Positions 18,746 to 27,200 are shown, counted from the stretch's first letter. The stretch is DNA of 64,000 nt from G963676095 sp963676095 (GCA_963676095.1 OY781040.1:7316001-7380000), one strand, 5' to 3'. Numbers and translations: made by a program. Notes: generated by a model not told the origin, from the letters alone.

Positions 18746-18918
18746 GAATCTTAAATTGCTACATATCAAAAAATTCATCATTTAACAAGGACAATTAGCC
18801 GGTTCATTTTATCTTCTCTTTCGTTACCGGTGTCCGGTGGAAATGTGTATATTTATGTCCGCCAAAACTTTTATTCAAAACGATAAGCCCAAAGGGTTCT
18901 CAACTAAAACCACTTACT

Positions 18919-19329
18919 ATGAAACGATTTGCAGATCAAAAACTAAAGGCATTTACTCTTCCGGAGTTACTGGTAGTCCTGGTCATTATCGGGATACTTG
19001 TCCTCATTGCCCTGCCAAACCTCATGCCCCTCATCTCCCGGGCAAAAAGCACCGAAGCAAAGATGCAGCTGGCCCATGTTTACAACCTGGAAAAAAGTTA
19101 TTTCTATACCTATTCCAAATATTCCAGCGACCTGGATGAGATCGGGTTTGAACAGGACCCTCTGGTCACGGATGACGGCAATGCAAATTACCGGATTGAG
19201 ATCATAGAGGCAACATCCTCTGCTTTTAAAGCCAGGGCCACTGCTGTAGCCGACTTCGATGGCGACGGGGTTTATAATGTCTGGGAAATAGATCAGGACA
19301 AAAAACTTTCCGAAGTAACCAAGGACTAA
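18919..19329 (+). CDS. Type II secretion/type IV pilin-like prepilin (GspG-like)
   Basis: 136 residues. A short basic leader is followed by the class III prepilin motif and hydrophobic N-terminal helix (AFTLPELLVVLVIIGILVLI). Mature residue 1 would be Phe with Glu at +5, as in pilins, but the residue before the cut is Ala rather than Gly. The globular part has an Asp-rich stretch (DFDGDGVYNVWEID), which could bind calcium as in GspG. The peptidase and ATPase genes follow directly; the stop overlaps the next start (TAATG). Confidence 0.82.
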   Translation: MKRFADQKLKAFTLPELLVVLVIIGILVLIALPNLMPLISRAKSTEAKMQLAHVYNLEKSYFYTYSKYSSDLDEIGFEQDPLVTDDGNANYRIEIIEATSSAFKARATAVADFDGDGVYNVWEIDQDKKLSEVTKD

Positions 19330-19829
19330 TGGGTAAACTGACAGCAATGCTTTTAGTGGGGGGATATGCCTGGATAAGCTGGCAGGATTTCAAAAAACGG
19401 GAGGTTTATCTGATCAGCTATTTGCCGGTTTTTATCCTGATGGCTGTAAGATATGGTTATCTCCGGCATCCTGACAGCTCGTTCATTCTGGTTAACCTGT
19501 ATATAACCGGCATTATCATTTCCATGCTTTTCCTTATTTATTTAGTCCGCTATGGGGCCGCTTTTTTCAAAAAGATAAGGGCTTCAGTCGGGTCCGGTGA
19601 TTTATTGCTTCTGCCGGTAATTATCGTCAGTTTTTCCCCGGTCAGCTTTGTCCTGTTTCTCGTAATTTCCCTGACAACAGGATTATCATACTGGCTTGCA
19701 GGAAGAATGCTGCACAGCAGGCAGACGACCATTCCCCTTGCCGGGATAACGACCTTACTGCTCGCGCTGATCCTGATATTTCAGGAAACAGGATGGTTCG
19801 ATCCCCTGCAAAATATAGTAATTCAATAA
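19329..19829 (+). CDS. Prepilin peptidase (A24 family, short form)
   Basis: 166 residues, a polytopic membrane aspartyl protease that should cleave the leader of the pilin encoded just upstream. The two expected aspartates are visible: SWQDFKKREVYL near residue 20 and the GxGD motif in ASVGSGDLLLLP. The N-terminal methyltransferase domain of full PilD/GspO is absent, as in short archaeal-type and other A24 enzymes. Start codon overlaps the pilin stop by one base. Confidence 0.82.
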   Translation: MGKLTAMLLVGGYAWISWQDFKKREVYLISYLPVFILMAVRYGYLRHPDSSFILVNLYITGIIISMLFLIYLVRYGAAFFKKIRASVGSGDLLLLPVIIVSFSPVSFVLFLVISLTTGLSYWLAGRMLHSRQTTIPLAGITTLLLALILIFQETGWFDPLQNIVIQ

Positions 19830-19836
19830 TCAACTC

Positions 19837-21234
19837 ATGACATATCTCGACATAGACCGGAAAAGGCTTGACCTGATCAGTTCCGAACAGGCCTGGCATT
19901 ATGGCATCCTGCCAAAGACAGGCAGTTCTGCAAAACAAGAGTTTTACTGTTTGAACAAAACATCCGAAGTCCAGGAGGAACTGGAATTGATCATCGGAGA
20001 GAATATTTTACTGGTCGAAGCAGAAGAGCAGGAGATGAAGAAGGAACTGCTTATCTGTTATCCTTCAAGAGAACAGACTGCAAGCAGGACAAGCGAGATC
20101 GACGGGGATTACAGTAACTTTCTCCCCGAACTGATCAGAGAGGCAGGGCTGCTTAAATCGAGCGACATCCATATCGAAATTTATGAGGAGGAATGCCGCA
20201 TCCGTTTCCGGGTAGATGGCAAGCTGACCAAGCGGTATGGGTTCGACAGGGAAAAGTACCCGGCACTGGTTAACCGGATAAAGATCCAGGCAAACCTGGA
20301 TATCGCAGAGAAGAGGCTCCCCCAGGACGGGCGGATCATTTACAAGGATGACAATACCGATACCGATATCCGGGTTTCTGTGTTGCCAACCCTTTACGGG
20401 GAAAAAGTCGTCCTCCGCCTGCTTAGCAAGAATATCGGCAATGTAAGCCTGAAAGATCTTGGTTTTTCCGGAGAACAACTGGAACAATACACAAAGGCAA
20501 TACAGAAGCCTCACGGGATTGTCTTAATCAGCGGGCCTACCGGTTCCGGAAAAACCACGACCCTTTATGCCAGCCTGAAAATGCTGAATCACGAAGATGT
20601 CAACATACTGACGATTGAAGACCCTGTGGAATATACCTTGGAAGGGATCAACCAGGTACAGGTAAAGGAAGACATCGGCCTTTCCTTTGCAGCTGCGCTT
20701 CGGACATTTCTAAGGCAGGACCCTGATATTATCATGCTGGGAGAGATCCGGGACCATGAGTCCGCCCAGATGGCGATCCGGTCAGCCCTCACAGGCCACC
20801 TTGTTTTTTCAACGATCCACACCAATTCGGCTTTCGGCACTATTTCCAGGTTACTGGATATGGATATCCCCCCCTATCTGCTGGCAGGAACGCTTAACCT
20901 GTCTATGGCACAACGGTTAATCAGGCTTTTATGTCCCCGCTGCAAGCAGGAGGAAGAATTTAATCCTCAAATACTGCCCCCCTCTATGAAAATACCTTTC
21001 GAAATAAAAAAACATTACTCGGCCAAAGGCTGCGAACATTGTTTTTACACAGGATATTCCGGAAGAAAGGCTATTTACGAATTAATACCCGTGGACGGAG
21101 AAATCGCCGAAGAAATAAAAAACAGTACCCTGAAGGAAGACTCGCTAAAATACATGAAGCTAAAAGATACTGCCCTCCGGCTCTTCGCCGAAGGTCAAAC
21201 CTCGATCAACGAAATAACGCCTTATCTGATCTGA
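19837..21234 (+). CDS. GspE/PulE-type secretion ATPase
   Basis: 465 residues. After an N-terminal domain come a Walker A motif (GPTGSGKTTTLYA), an Asp box (TIEDPVEYTLEGINQ), Walker B (PDIIMLGEIRDHESA), a His box (LTGHLVFSTIHTNSA) and the zinc-binding tetracysteine (LLCPRCKQ ... GCEHCFYTGYSG). These features support a hexameric ATPase powering pseudopilus or pilus assembly. It is the last intact gene of the operon. Nine bases after its stop an ATG opens for three codons only and the sequence changes to an Rhs/XRE scar, so a following gspF/gspD-like gene has probably been lost. Confidence 0.9.
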   Translation: MTYLDIDRKRLDLISSEQAWHYGILPKTGSSAKQEFYCLNKTSEVQEELELIIGENILLVEAEEQEMKKELLICYPSREQTASRTSEIDGDYSNFLPELIREAGLLKSSDIHIEIYEEECRIRFRVDGKLTKRYGFDREKYPALVNRIKIQANLDIAEKRLPQDGRIIYKDDNTDTDIRVSVLPTLYGEKVVLRLLSKNIGNVSLKDLGFSGEQLEQYTKAIQKPHGIVLISGPTGSGKTTTLYASLKMLNHEDVNILTIEDPVEYTLEGINQVQVKEDIGLSFAAALRTFLRQDPDIIMLGEIRDHESAQMAIRSALTGHLVFSTIHTNSAFGTISRLLDMDIPPYLLAGTLNLSMAQRLIRLLCPRCKQEEEFNPQILPPSMKIPFEIKKHYSAKGCEHCFYTGYSGRKAIYELIPVDGEIAEEIKNSTLKEDSLKYMKLKDTALRLFAEGQTSINEITPYLI

Positions 21235-21258
21235 AAAACATCATGAACGAATGAGCAT

Positions 21259-21303
21259 AGTACAACGTAGTGGTCGAACTGCCGCTAATGGGAGTCGTTT
21301 TGC
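21259..21303 (-). pseudogene. 45-base Rhs core remnant
   Basis: The sequence (GTAGTGGTCGAACTGCCGC and neighbours) matches the Rhs core around 30040-30085 of the locus 2 gene with few changes. It marks where recombination cut an Rhs gene next to an XRE remnant, directly behind gspE. Confidence 0.7.
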
Positions 21304-21555
21304 CGGTACGAAACAGGTAAATCAACCCCTTCGTCCGATGTGCTTAATAAACTGGCAGAAGCTTTGGGCACCACCACCGATTTTTTGATGAACGGAAGCG
21401 ATGATGATGTTGTTTCAGCACAACTTACTGACAAAGAACTGCTCAATCAGTTTAAGGAAGTGGAAAAACTGAACCAGGAAGACAAACACCTGATCAAAAC
21501 GTTCATTGATGCCTTCCTGACCAAACGGCAAATCCAAAAACTGGCCAATACATAA
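21304..21555 (+). pseudogene. XRE-type repressor remnant c
   Basis: In frame from about 21307: YETGKSTPSSDVLNKLAEAL, GTTTDFLMNGSDDD, then a helical tail ending KRQIQKLANT. The recognition helix region is lost. The only usable start is GTG at 21340. Same relation to Rhs core as the other XRE remnants. Confidence 0.7.
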
Positions 21556-21559
21556 AACT

Positions 21560-21584
21560 AAACCCGGCCAATACGACCGGGTTT
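21560..21584. terminator. Terminator hairpin after XRE remnant c
   Basis: AACCCGGCC-AATAC-GACCGGGTT: stem of about eight pairs with one mismatch, followed by T residues. Confidence 0.7.
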
Positions 21585-21586
21585 GC

Positions 21587-21712
21587 TTGGATTTTGATAA
21601 GCGAACTTTAAAACGGCTGGAAGATATCGAACTGTTGCCGGACGAGGACAGGAACCACATTTTCTACTCGCTCGACAACCTTATCCAAGAAACTAAACGC
21701 GATATAACAAGA
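21587..21712 (+). pseudogene. XRE-type repressor remnant d (tail only)
   Basis: Encodes only the C-terminal helix seen in the other copies: RTLKRLEDIELLPDEDRNHI, then LDNLIQETKRDI, running straight into the hairpin. It follows remnant c in tandem with a terminator between them, so two successive insertion or deletion events are recorded here. Confidence 0.65.
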
Positions 21713-21747
21713 AGAGCCCGGCAGTGCCGGGCTCTTCTTGTTATATC
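21701..21747. terminator. 47-base perfect palindromic terminator
   Basis: Arms of 23 bases (GATATAACAAGAAGAGCCCG + GCA) are exact complements around a single central G. It lies between XRE remnant d (+) and the immunity gene (-) and can terminate in both directions. It is far longer than the other hairpins of the array. Confidence 0.88.
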
Positions 21748-21749
21748 AT

Positions 21750-22256
21750 TTAATTTTCGATTAGAAAAATACTTTTCAATGGGGAAAGATACTTTTTCTC
21801 AATTTGCATATCCAAATATTGTTCTACCTCTTTTTTCTTTATAATTACAATTCTGTCTTGGTAAAACGTTGAATTTGAACTAGTCTTTGCAATAATATAT
21901 GAGAATATTTCGCCTGATAAAACGTTTTTAATGAATGAGTAACCTATATTAATTGTTTTATCATTCAATAAATCGTCATTCATCATTCCAATCAAATTAA
22001 AATCTCCTTTCTGTCTAATAAAATAGTCACGGATTAGCTCTTGGTGAGATTTATGATTTACAGGAACAATAGACACCCAAGTTAAATATTCATCATTTGA
22101 GTTATTTGTTATTTTGTAAGTGTCAATTTTTTGTCTTTGCTCTGTTAATCCATTGAAGTAACAATACGAAACAGTATCAATTTGCAATTGGTTTTGTGCG
22201 TTTAAGTCCAAAATGCAAAGCATCAAAATTGAAAAAAATGAGAATATCGTTTTCAT
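21750..22256 (-). CDS. Putative secreted immunity protein for the HEANGH tip
   Basis: 168 residues from the ATG at 22256, which overlaps the TGA of the Rhs tip gene by four bases (ATGA). A Sec signal peptide is seen (FFSILMLCILDLNAQ), giving a periplasmic protein. No family recognised. Overlap with the toxin gene and the terminator just beyond support an immunity role. Confidence 0.58.
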   Translation of the reverse strand: MKTIFSFFSILMLCILDLNAQNQLQIDTVSYCYFNGLTEQRQKIDTYKITNNSNDEYLTWVSIVPVNHKSHQELIRDYFIRQKGDFNLIGMMNDDLLNDKTINIGYSFIKNVLSGEIFSYIIAKTSSNSTFYQDRIVIIKKKEVEQYLDMQIEKKYLSPLKSIFLIEN

Positions 22257-23032
22257 CGATCTTGCATGTTTTTTATTGTTTCTTTTTTTGATTTGATAAT
22301 CATGTTCATTAATATTTTGTTCCCCTCGATCCATCCTCCATTAATAGGTTGATGGCTTGCACCTTTATGATCTCCGCCATTTCTAATATAAAGTAATACA
22401 TGTCCATTTGCTTCATGACTATACATTTCTGCTTTGGCTGGAGCTGATAAATTCTTATTAATGACCACTTTTATTGTCCCATCAGGAGAGTTTTGCATCC
22501 CTTCTCGATCAGGAAATAGAGTTTTACCCATAAAGCCCGCTTCTCCTGTTGTCGTTCCGTTCATTGTATCTCCATTGGGATCAACATCATTAGGAAATTG
22601 AGGGTTTTGTGGAATATAACTCATGCTAGCATTTCCTGGATTTCCATTTTTATCTACAAAATTGAATTGATCATCCGTAGAGACTTCAACAACTTGATCA
22701 GAATTAACCATTTCTTTTAAATCGTTATAATTTCCACTTTCACTTGTATGAGAATTTATCGAACTACGATCAATATTACCGTCCTTATCCAGCTTGATAT
22801 ATTTTGCATCTTCAGTGGTTAGCGTATTTGTTATCATCTTTAACGCCTCTTCGTCTTTTGGCTTTACAGTCTCTAGCATTCCATCTGGATCGATAAATCT
22901 AATTGGATTGTTATAAGCATATCTATATGGAGACCATCCATAGGACATTTCTGCTTTTGGGTCAACCGTATGCCACCTTCCCAGTTCCGGGTCATAAAAC
23001 CTGGCCCCGTAATCGCAATCCCTTACCTGCAA
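22253..23032 (-). CDS. Displaced Rhs tip with putative HEAxGH metalloprotease domain
   Basis: Begins in the Rhs junction (DYGARFYDPELGRWHTVDP, NNPIRFIDPDGM); the nominal start is TTG and there is no signal peptide. The tip of about 200 residues contains AEMYSHEANGHVLLYI, an HExxxH variant of the zinc protease helix, followed by GGDHKGASHQPI, which could offer a further ligand. No family assigned with certainty; a protease or related zinc hydrolase is inferred. It is paired with the exported protein at 21750. Confidence 0.62.
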   Translation of the reverse strand: MQVRDCDYGARFYDPELGRWHTVDPKAEMSYGWSPYRYAYNNPIRFIDPDGMLETVKPKDEEALKMITNTLTTEDAKYIKLDKDGNIDRSSINSHTSESGNYNDLKEMVNSDQVVEVSTDDQFNFVDKNGNPGNASMSYIPQNPQFPNDVDPNGDTMNGTTTGEAGFMGKTLFPDREGMQNSPDGTIKVVINKNLSAPAKAEMYSHEANGHVLLYIRNGGDHKGASHQPINGGWIEGNKILMNMIIKSKKETIKNMQDR

Positions 23033-23105
23033 AAATAGAGAGTCATAAAAAACAGATACGGCCTCTTTTCAGCCTGTTCAAAGGACAATACAAAAACTTG
23101 GTAAG
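23018..23105 (+). repeat. Junction repeat JR, degenerate copy
   Basis: Starts ATCCCTTACCTGCAAAAATA like the other JR copies, then diverges but keeps TTTTCAGCCTGTTCAAAGGA in place of the usual TTTTCAACCAGTTCAAAGAA. The stretch 23106-23236 beyond it holds no recognisable XRE remnant or hairpin; nothing else was seen there. Confidence 0.55.
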
Positions 23106-23236
23106 TCATGATTTATTATATCAATTTAGTTTACAAGAGCTTTATTATTATACAATTTTGGGATTCCAAATCTCTAACTAAATAAGAAACAATTGCCAAT
23201 CATGCCAGCTTTAGAGCATATACCGCGAAACGGACA

Positions 23237-23740
23237 TCATTCATCTGCAAAACCATCTTTAAAATCAACCATATACCATTTTTTATTTATTAATTGAAAT
23301 TTCGATATTATCATTACTTGCTCAGGATCAGCATATAAAATATTTTCTTCTACAAATTTACTTGTTTTATAAAACCTTCTTTTATACTTTACTCCGTCAA
23401 TTATAGCTATGCTATCATCTTTGAAAGGAGCGTCAGTTAACATAACCCAATTGTTTTTATCGTAAGGAATATGATCATTTTTACTAACATTATTAATATT
23501 TGAGTCCTTTAATGCTTCAGCATATTCTTTCTCTGATTTTTTTTCACTTTCTAAAGGGAAAATAATTCTGCTTATTTGAAAAATACTATCTGAGTAGAAT
23601 TTATTTTTAAAAGAGTCAAAATCCTCAATAGACAAAGTATTTCTTGATTTATTCGCATTATCAGCAGTGTTTTCCTTGATATTACAACCTGCTGTCAATA
23701 TATAAAATATACTAAAAATTGAAATAATTAATCTTTTCAT
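23237..23740 (-). CDS. Putative immunity lipoprotein for the M23 tip
   Basis: 167 residues with a lipoprotein signal (SIFSIFYILTAGC). The mature part is polar, with no known family. It starts nine bases after the M23 peptidase tip. A lipid-anchored periplasmic protein is the expected location for protection against a peptidoglycan endopeptidase. Confidence 0.6.
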   Translation of the reverse strand: MKRLIISIFSIFYILTAGCNIKENTADNANKSRNTLSIEDFDSFKNKFYSDSIFQISRIIFPLESEKKSEKEYAEALKDSNINNVSKNDHIPYDKNNWVMLTDAPFKDDSIAIIDGVKYKRRFYKTSKFVEENILYADPEQVMIISKFQLINKKWYMVDFKDGFADE

Positions 23741-23748
23741 ACATTTTC

Positions 23749-24567
23749 CTATTTATTGTTATTTTCCCCATAATACCATTTTAAAAATTCATCACTATAA
23801 TATTGATCACTGCTTCTACCCGGTCTATTATATTGTCCTGTATTTCCATAAGCATTTGCATGGTTAGACTGTAGTTCTACCTCAGTATGTTTTAACTGTA
23901 ACATACTTGTTCCTTTGGTTATTACTCTAACTTCATCTAATTCTATTGGATCGTTCTCATTTACAACTTTTTCTTCAATATCATTCAATTCATTTAACAA
24001 TAATTGCAAATCTGATACTAACATCGGATTTATGGGTTTTCCATTTAACAAAACTTCTAAATGAAGATGTGGTCCCGTAGCACCACCGGTCATACCAGAT
24101 AATGCGATTACTTCACCATCGGTAATTTTAGCTCCATTTTTTACTTTTATCCCTCCCTTTTGTAAATGTGCATACCTAGTTGTGTAACCATCTGAATGTT
24201 TTATATCAACATAGTAACCCCACCCACCCTTGTCATAACCGATATTTGAAACCTTTCCTCCTGCCAATGCATGAATATTATTGCCTTCCGGGACCGGAAA
24301 ATCTTGTCCTTTATGTGGCCTTGAAACTTTATGATAAGGATTCATAACTGGAGCAAGTGAAAATCCTCTATTCCCAACAATTCCGTTATCAACAACTTTC
24401 TTGGTTGGCCATAATCCATTAGCATCGATGTATTTCATTGGGTTGTTCATGCAGTATGCATACGGTGATATGGCAAAAAACAATTCTGAAACTAAATCAA
24501 TATTGTACCACCTCCCAAGTTCCGGGTCGTAGAACCTGGCCCCGTAATCGTAATCCCTTACTTGCAA
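23749..24567 (-). CDS. Displaced Rhs tip with M23 peptidase (lysostaphin-like) domain
   Basis: An Rhs junction (VRDYDYGARFYDPELGRWY, NNPMKYIDANGLW) is followed by an M23 zinc metallopeptidase: first ligands in RPHKGQDFPVPEG (HxxxD), then GYTTRYAHLQKGG and the HxH motif in GATGPHLHLEV. M23 enzymes cut peptide cross-links of peptidoglycan. About 80 further residues end in YSDEFLKWYYGEN. No signal peptide, no Rhs shell and a TTG start, so it is a displaced tip. Confidence 0.82.
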   Translation of the reverse strand: MQVRDYDYGARFYDPELGRWYNIDLVSELFFAISPYAYCMNNPMKYIDANGLWPTKKVVDNGIVGNRGFSLAPVMNPYHKVSRPHKGQDFPVPEGNNIHALAGGKVSNIGYDKGGWGYYVDIKHSDGYTTRYAHLQKGGIKVKNGAKITDGEVIALSGMTGGATGPHLHLEVLLNGKPINPMLVSDLQLLLNELNDIEEKVVNENDPIELDEVRVITKGTSMLQLKHTEVELQSNHANAYGNTGQYNRPGRSSDQYYSDEFLKWYYGENNNK

Positions 24568-24730
24568 AAATGAGCTGTCCCCAAAAACCGTTACTGCCGG
24601 TTTTCAACCAGTTCAAAGAACGCTTTAATGCTCCTAAAAGTAACATTTTTATTTTTCAATTGAACAGCTTTCAGTTGAAAAGAAAAAAGCTGATGTATCT
24701 GCTGCTGATGATGATGGGCTGTTGGAACGG
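24553..24730 (+). repeat. Junction repeat JR, copy 2
   Basis: Nearly identical to copies 1 and 4 across its length. Joins the M23 tip (minus) to XRE remnant e (plus). Confidence 0.88.
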
Positions 24731-24955
24731 AACCAGGTAAAACCCTCTATCTAAGTGGCAACCCAGATTGCCGATGCCTTGGGCGTTACGCTCGATTACC
24801 TGGTAAAAGAGGGCGAGTACGAGCAAATTGACAATGCTACCCTGAAACGGTTAAAGGAGATAGAAAAACTCGACCCCGGGACAAAAACCAAAGTCTTTGA
24901 TATTATTGATACCTACCTGCGCGACTTTAAAACCAGGCAGGCGTATATGGCATAA
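24725..24955 (+). pseudogene. XRE-type repressor remnant e with in-frame stop
   Basis: Frame ERNQVKPSI, stop TAA at 24752-24754 where related genes have Glu, then VATQIADALGVTLDYLVKEG and a helical tail ending DFKTRQAYMA. The HTH is replaced by JR. A GTG at 24755 could restart only the non-DNA-binding tail. Confidence 0.72.
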
Positions 24956-24956
24956 A

Positions 24957-24980
24957 AAAGCCCGGTCAATGCCGGGCTTT
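24957..24980. terminator. Bidirectional terminator hairpin
   Basis: AAAGCCCGG-TCAATG-CCGGGCTTT, perfect stem of nine pairs with A and T runs, between convergent XRE remnant e and the next immunity gene. Confidence 0.85.
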
Positions 24981-24985
24981 ACAAT

Positions 24986-25453
24986 TTAAATATTGGGCAA
25001 TATAAACTTTCCTATACTTAAAATCACTGCATTAAATGAGATAAATATTATTATATTTTTCAAGTATTTTTTATAGTCGTTTGGGTTTGATATTAAATAA
25101 AACACTGAAAACAGTAATAATAGCATTGGAATAAACGATTGTACTACATCAACATTATCAACTCTTTCTACGATATACCACATGCGGTCTAAAATCAGCC
25201 CCACAACCACAAATTGACATAATATTAAGCTGTTTGACTCATTCTTTAAAAGGTAATAGCCCGATATAGCGAATAAAAAGGAATGGACCATAGTGCCAAA
25301 CCAATCTTTCATTTCAAATGGAAAATTGTAAAACACTCTCGGCTCTCCTCCAAAATAACCTTGATTAAAGAAGCGAATTAATATCCATAGGAAAATAACA
25401 ATACCGATTGCCATCATTAAAATACTGATGGATAATTTTTGTCTGCTAATCAT
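24986..25453 (-). CDS. Putative membrane immunity protein for the M91-like tip
   Basis: 155 residues, four likely membrane helices (LSISILMMAIGIVIFLWILI; MVHSFLFAISGYYLL; LCQFVVVGLILDRMWYIV; FIPMLLLLFSVFYLI) and a last hydrophobic segment. No family recognised. Starts 11 bases after the Rhs tip with the M91-like domain and precedes a terminator. Confidence 0.5.
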   Translation of the reverse strand: MISRQKLSISILMMAIGIVIFLWILIRFFNQGYFGGEPRVFYNFPFEMKDWFGTMVHSFLFAISGYYLLKNESNSLILCQFVVVGLILDRMWYIVERVDNVDVVQSFIPMLLLLFSVFYLISNPNDYKKYLKNIIIFISFNAVILSIGKFILPNI

Positions 25454-25464
25454 TTTATTTTCAG

Positions 25465-26265
25465 TTAAAAGTCAATTGTCACCCTTTGTAGATTATTGTT
25501 TTCCATATACTCAAAGATTCTCTGAAAAGTATTCATATTAAGCACGACTTTAGTATTGTCTTGCTTAGCTGTCCCTTCTTCTTCGCTACCTTCTTGCTTT
25601 ACCTCGCCTAGTCCACCATTTATCTGTACATAAGATTTTGCGGTACTTGCATCCCTTTTCTCTCCTCCTGTATTAAAGGACGTGGGTTCAAAAATATTAA
25701 ACAACTCCTCTCTTCCATATTTTAATCTTTGTGAACCAGCTCCATTACTATAAATCTTCCTGAGATAATTTTCAAACTTTACTGCGTCTTTTTCAAGAGT
25801 TAATTGGGGTAAGTCGTCAATACTACCAGATTCATCTTGGTAGGCATGGTATAACTCGTGACCAAGCATCTCGAAAGAACGGAACTTATTTCCCCTATAT
25901 TCTGCATCTCCCTGATAATAGGTTACACTATTCCAAAACGAACGATATTTTGAAGATGTAGCAGACCAACCATCTCCATTAATTCTATAAACCGTACTCG
26001 ACTTTTGCAAGGCATCAATCATTTGACGTCCCATAGGTGTCGCATACAATATTGCTAAATCATTGTAAGTTCTTTCTCGCTCTTTAGAACCTCCTGTTAC
26101 TTTAATCTCTCTTCCGTCAGGGTCTATTGCAATTGTAGGCATGTTTGCAACATAACAATATGGAGACAAGGATGTGTACTTGTAAGCTTTGGGGTCAAGC
26201 GTGTGGAACCGCCCTAACGCTGGGTCATAAAACCTTGCCCCGTAATCGTAATCCCTTAACTGCAA
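25465..26265 (-). CDS. Displaced Rhs tip with M91-like (NleD-type) metallopeptidase domain
   Basis: An Rhs junction (RDYDYGARFYDPALGRFHTL, IAIDPDGRE) is followed by a tip of about 200 residues with a zinc motif in SFEMLGHELYHAYQDESG and the downstream KDAVKFENYLRKIY. This combination resembles the M91 effector protease family, which acts inside the target cell. The last about 60 residues are polar and Glu/Lys-rich. Same truncation as the other displaced tips. Confidence 0.72.
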   Translation of the reverse strand: MQLRDYDYGARFYDPALGRFHTLDPKAYKYTSLSPYCYVANMPTIAIDPDGREIKVTGGSKERERTYNDLAILYATPMGRQMIDALQKSSTVYRINGDGWSATSSKYRSFWNSVTYYQGDAEYRGNKFRSFEMLGHELYHAYQDESGSIDDLPQLTLEKDAVKFENYLRKIYSNGAGSQRLKYGREELFNIFEPTSFNTGGEKRDASTAKSYVQINGGLGEVKQEGSEEEGTAKQDNTKVVLNMNTFQRIFEYMENNNLQRVTIDF

Positions 26266-26385
26266 AAATGAGCTGTCCCCAGAAGCCGTTACTGACGGGT
26301 TTCAACCAGTTCAAAGAACGCTTTAATGCTCCTAAAAGTACCATTTTTATTTTTCAATTGAACAGCTTTCTGTTGAAAAGAAAAA
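26251..26385 (+). repeat. Junction repeat JR, copy 3 (shorter)
   Basis: Shares the JR sequence up to the CAATTGAACAGCTTTCTGTTG inverted-repeat part, then switches to XRE coding sequence earlier than the other copies. It therefore retains more of the repressor. Confidence 0.85.
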
Positions 26386-26388
26386 TGC

Positions 26389-26700
26389 AGGGAAGCAAAA
26401 GGCCTTTCACAAAAGGAACTGGCCAAGCTCCTTAGCACTTCGTATTCTGTAATCGGTAAATATGAGCGGGATGAGATGCTGCCAAGTATCGGGGCTGCCC
26501 AGAAGATAGCAAAACTGGTTGGCACAACGGTGGGTTACCTGTTGGGAGAAACCGACCAGGAAAATATTTTAAAAGACCCCGAGATGCTTAAACGCCTGGA
26601 TGAGATTGAAAAAATGGAAGAGGACGACAAAGGGCATATCCTCTCTGTCATTGATGGGTTTATAAAATCTATAAAGATTAAAAATATTGCTGCGCTATAA
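26389..26700 (+). pseudogene. XRE-type repressor remnant f (HTH nearly complete)
   Basis: Frame REAKGLSQKELAKLLSTSYS, VIGKYERDEMLPSIG, KIAKLVGTTVGYLLGE and a helical tail ending KIKNIAAL. The HTH is almost whole, but the first helix and start codon are replaced by JR, with a stop just upstream; an internal GTG/ATG would give only the tail. Confidence 0.72.
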
Positions 26701-26737
26701 AAGAAAGCCCGGCAGTTTGAACTGTCGGGCTTCTTTT
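26701..26737. terminator. Bidirectional terminator hairpin
   Basis: AAGAAAGCCCGGCAGTT-TGA-ACTGTCGGGCTTCTTTT, a long stem with one mismatch (G opposite T), between XRE remnant f and the next immunity gene. Confidence 0.82.
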
Positions 26738-26739
26738 AT

Positions 26740-27198
26740 TTACTGAGAATCTATTACATTACCATCTTTATCGCACCAGCTTTCCGAGGGAAAATGTTTC
26801 CAACAACTGTCATCCTTACACACAAAATATTGTTGCTTTTCTCCATCATTTAAAATAATCCAACCACCTGCGTCAAGTCTGTAATAGCATTTTTTGCCCT
26901 TATACATTAATTCCCCTTCTATACCACAAGTCCAGTCTCCGTAACAATCATTCCATTCTCTTCCCGTTACTTCTTGTAAAGAATATAAAAGTGGTAATAT
27001 ATCAGATTTTTTAGGCTCTTGCCAGTCAGTGCATTGCTGCTCTTTACTTTTTACAATTTTAAAAGTTAAAACTGTATCTGCAGTTGCTTTTTCGGTTATA
27101 GGTTTTTTATTTCCTGTTCCATTACAAGAAATGATAGTTCCCGTAATAAGAAAACATGCAAAAAAACAATACCATTTTTTAAAATCATATTTATTCAT
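26740..27198 (-). CDS. Putative immunity lipoprotein for the amidase tip
   Basis: About 152 residues from ATG 27198, two bases after the stop of the amidase tip. Lipoprotein signal CFFACFLITGTIISC. The mature part is Cys- and Trp-rich (DWTCGIEGELMYKGKKC, CKDDSCWKHF), suggesting disulfide bonds and so a periplasmic fold. Family not recognised. Location and coupling fit immunity to a peptidoglycan amidase. Confidence 0.62.
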   Translation of the reverse strand: MNKYDFKKWYCFFACFLITGTIISCNGTGNKKPITEKATADTVLTFKIVKSKEQQCTDWQEPKKSDILPLLYSLQEVTGREWNDCYGDWTCGIEGELMYKGKKCYYRLDAGGWIILNDGEKQQYFVCKDDSCWKHFPSESWCDKDGNVIDSQ

Positions 27199-27200
27199 AA

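Noticed and set aside
24571..24740. Open frame in JR (MSCPQKPLLPVFNQFKERFN...) repeated at several JR copies
   Set aside because: Its conservation follows from the repeated DNA. The frame is antisense to the Rhs tip at its start, ends at different places in each copy and shows no family resemblance.
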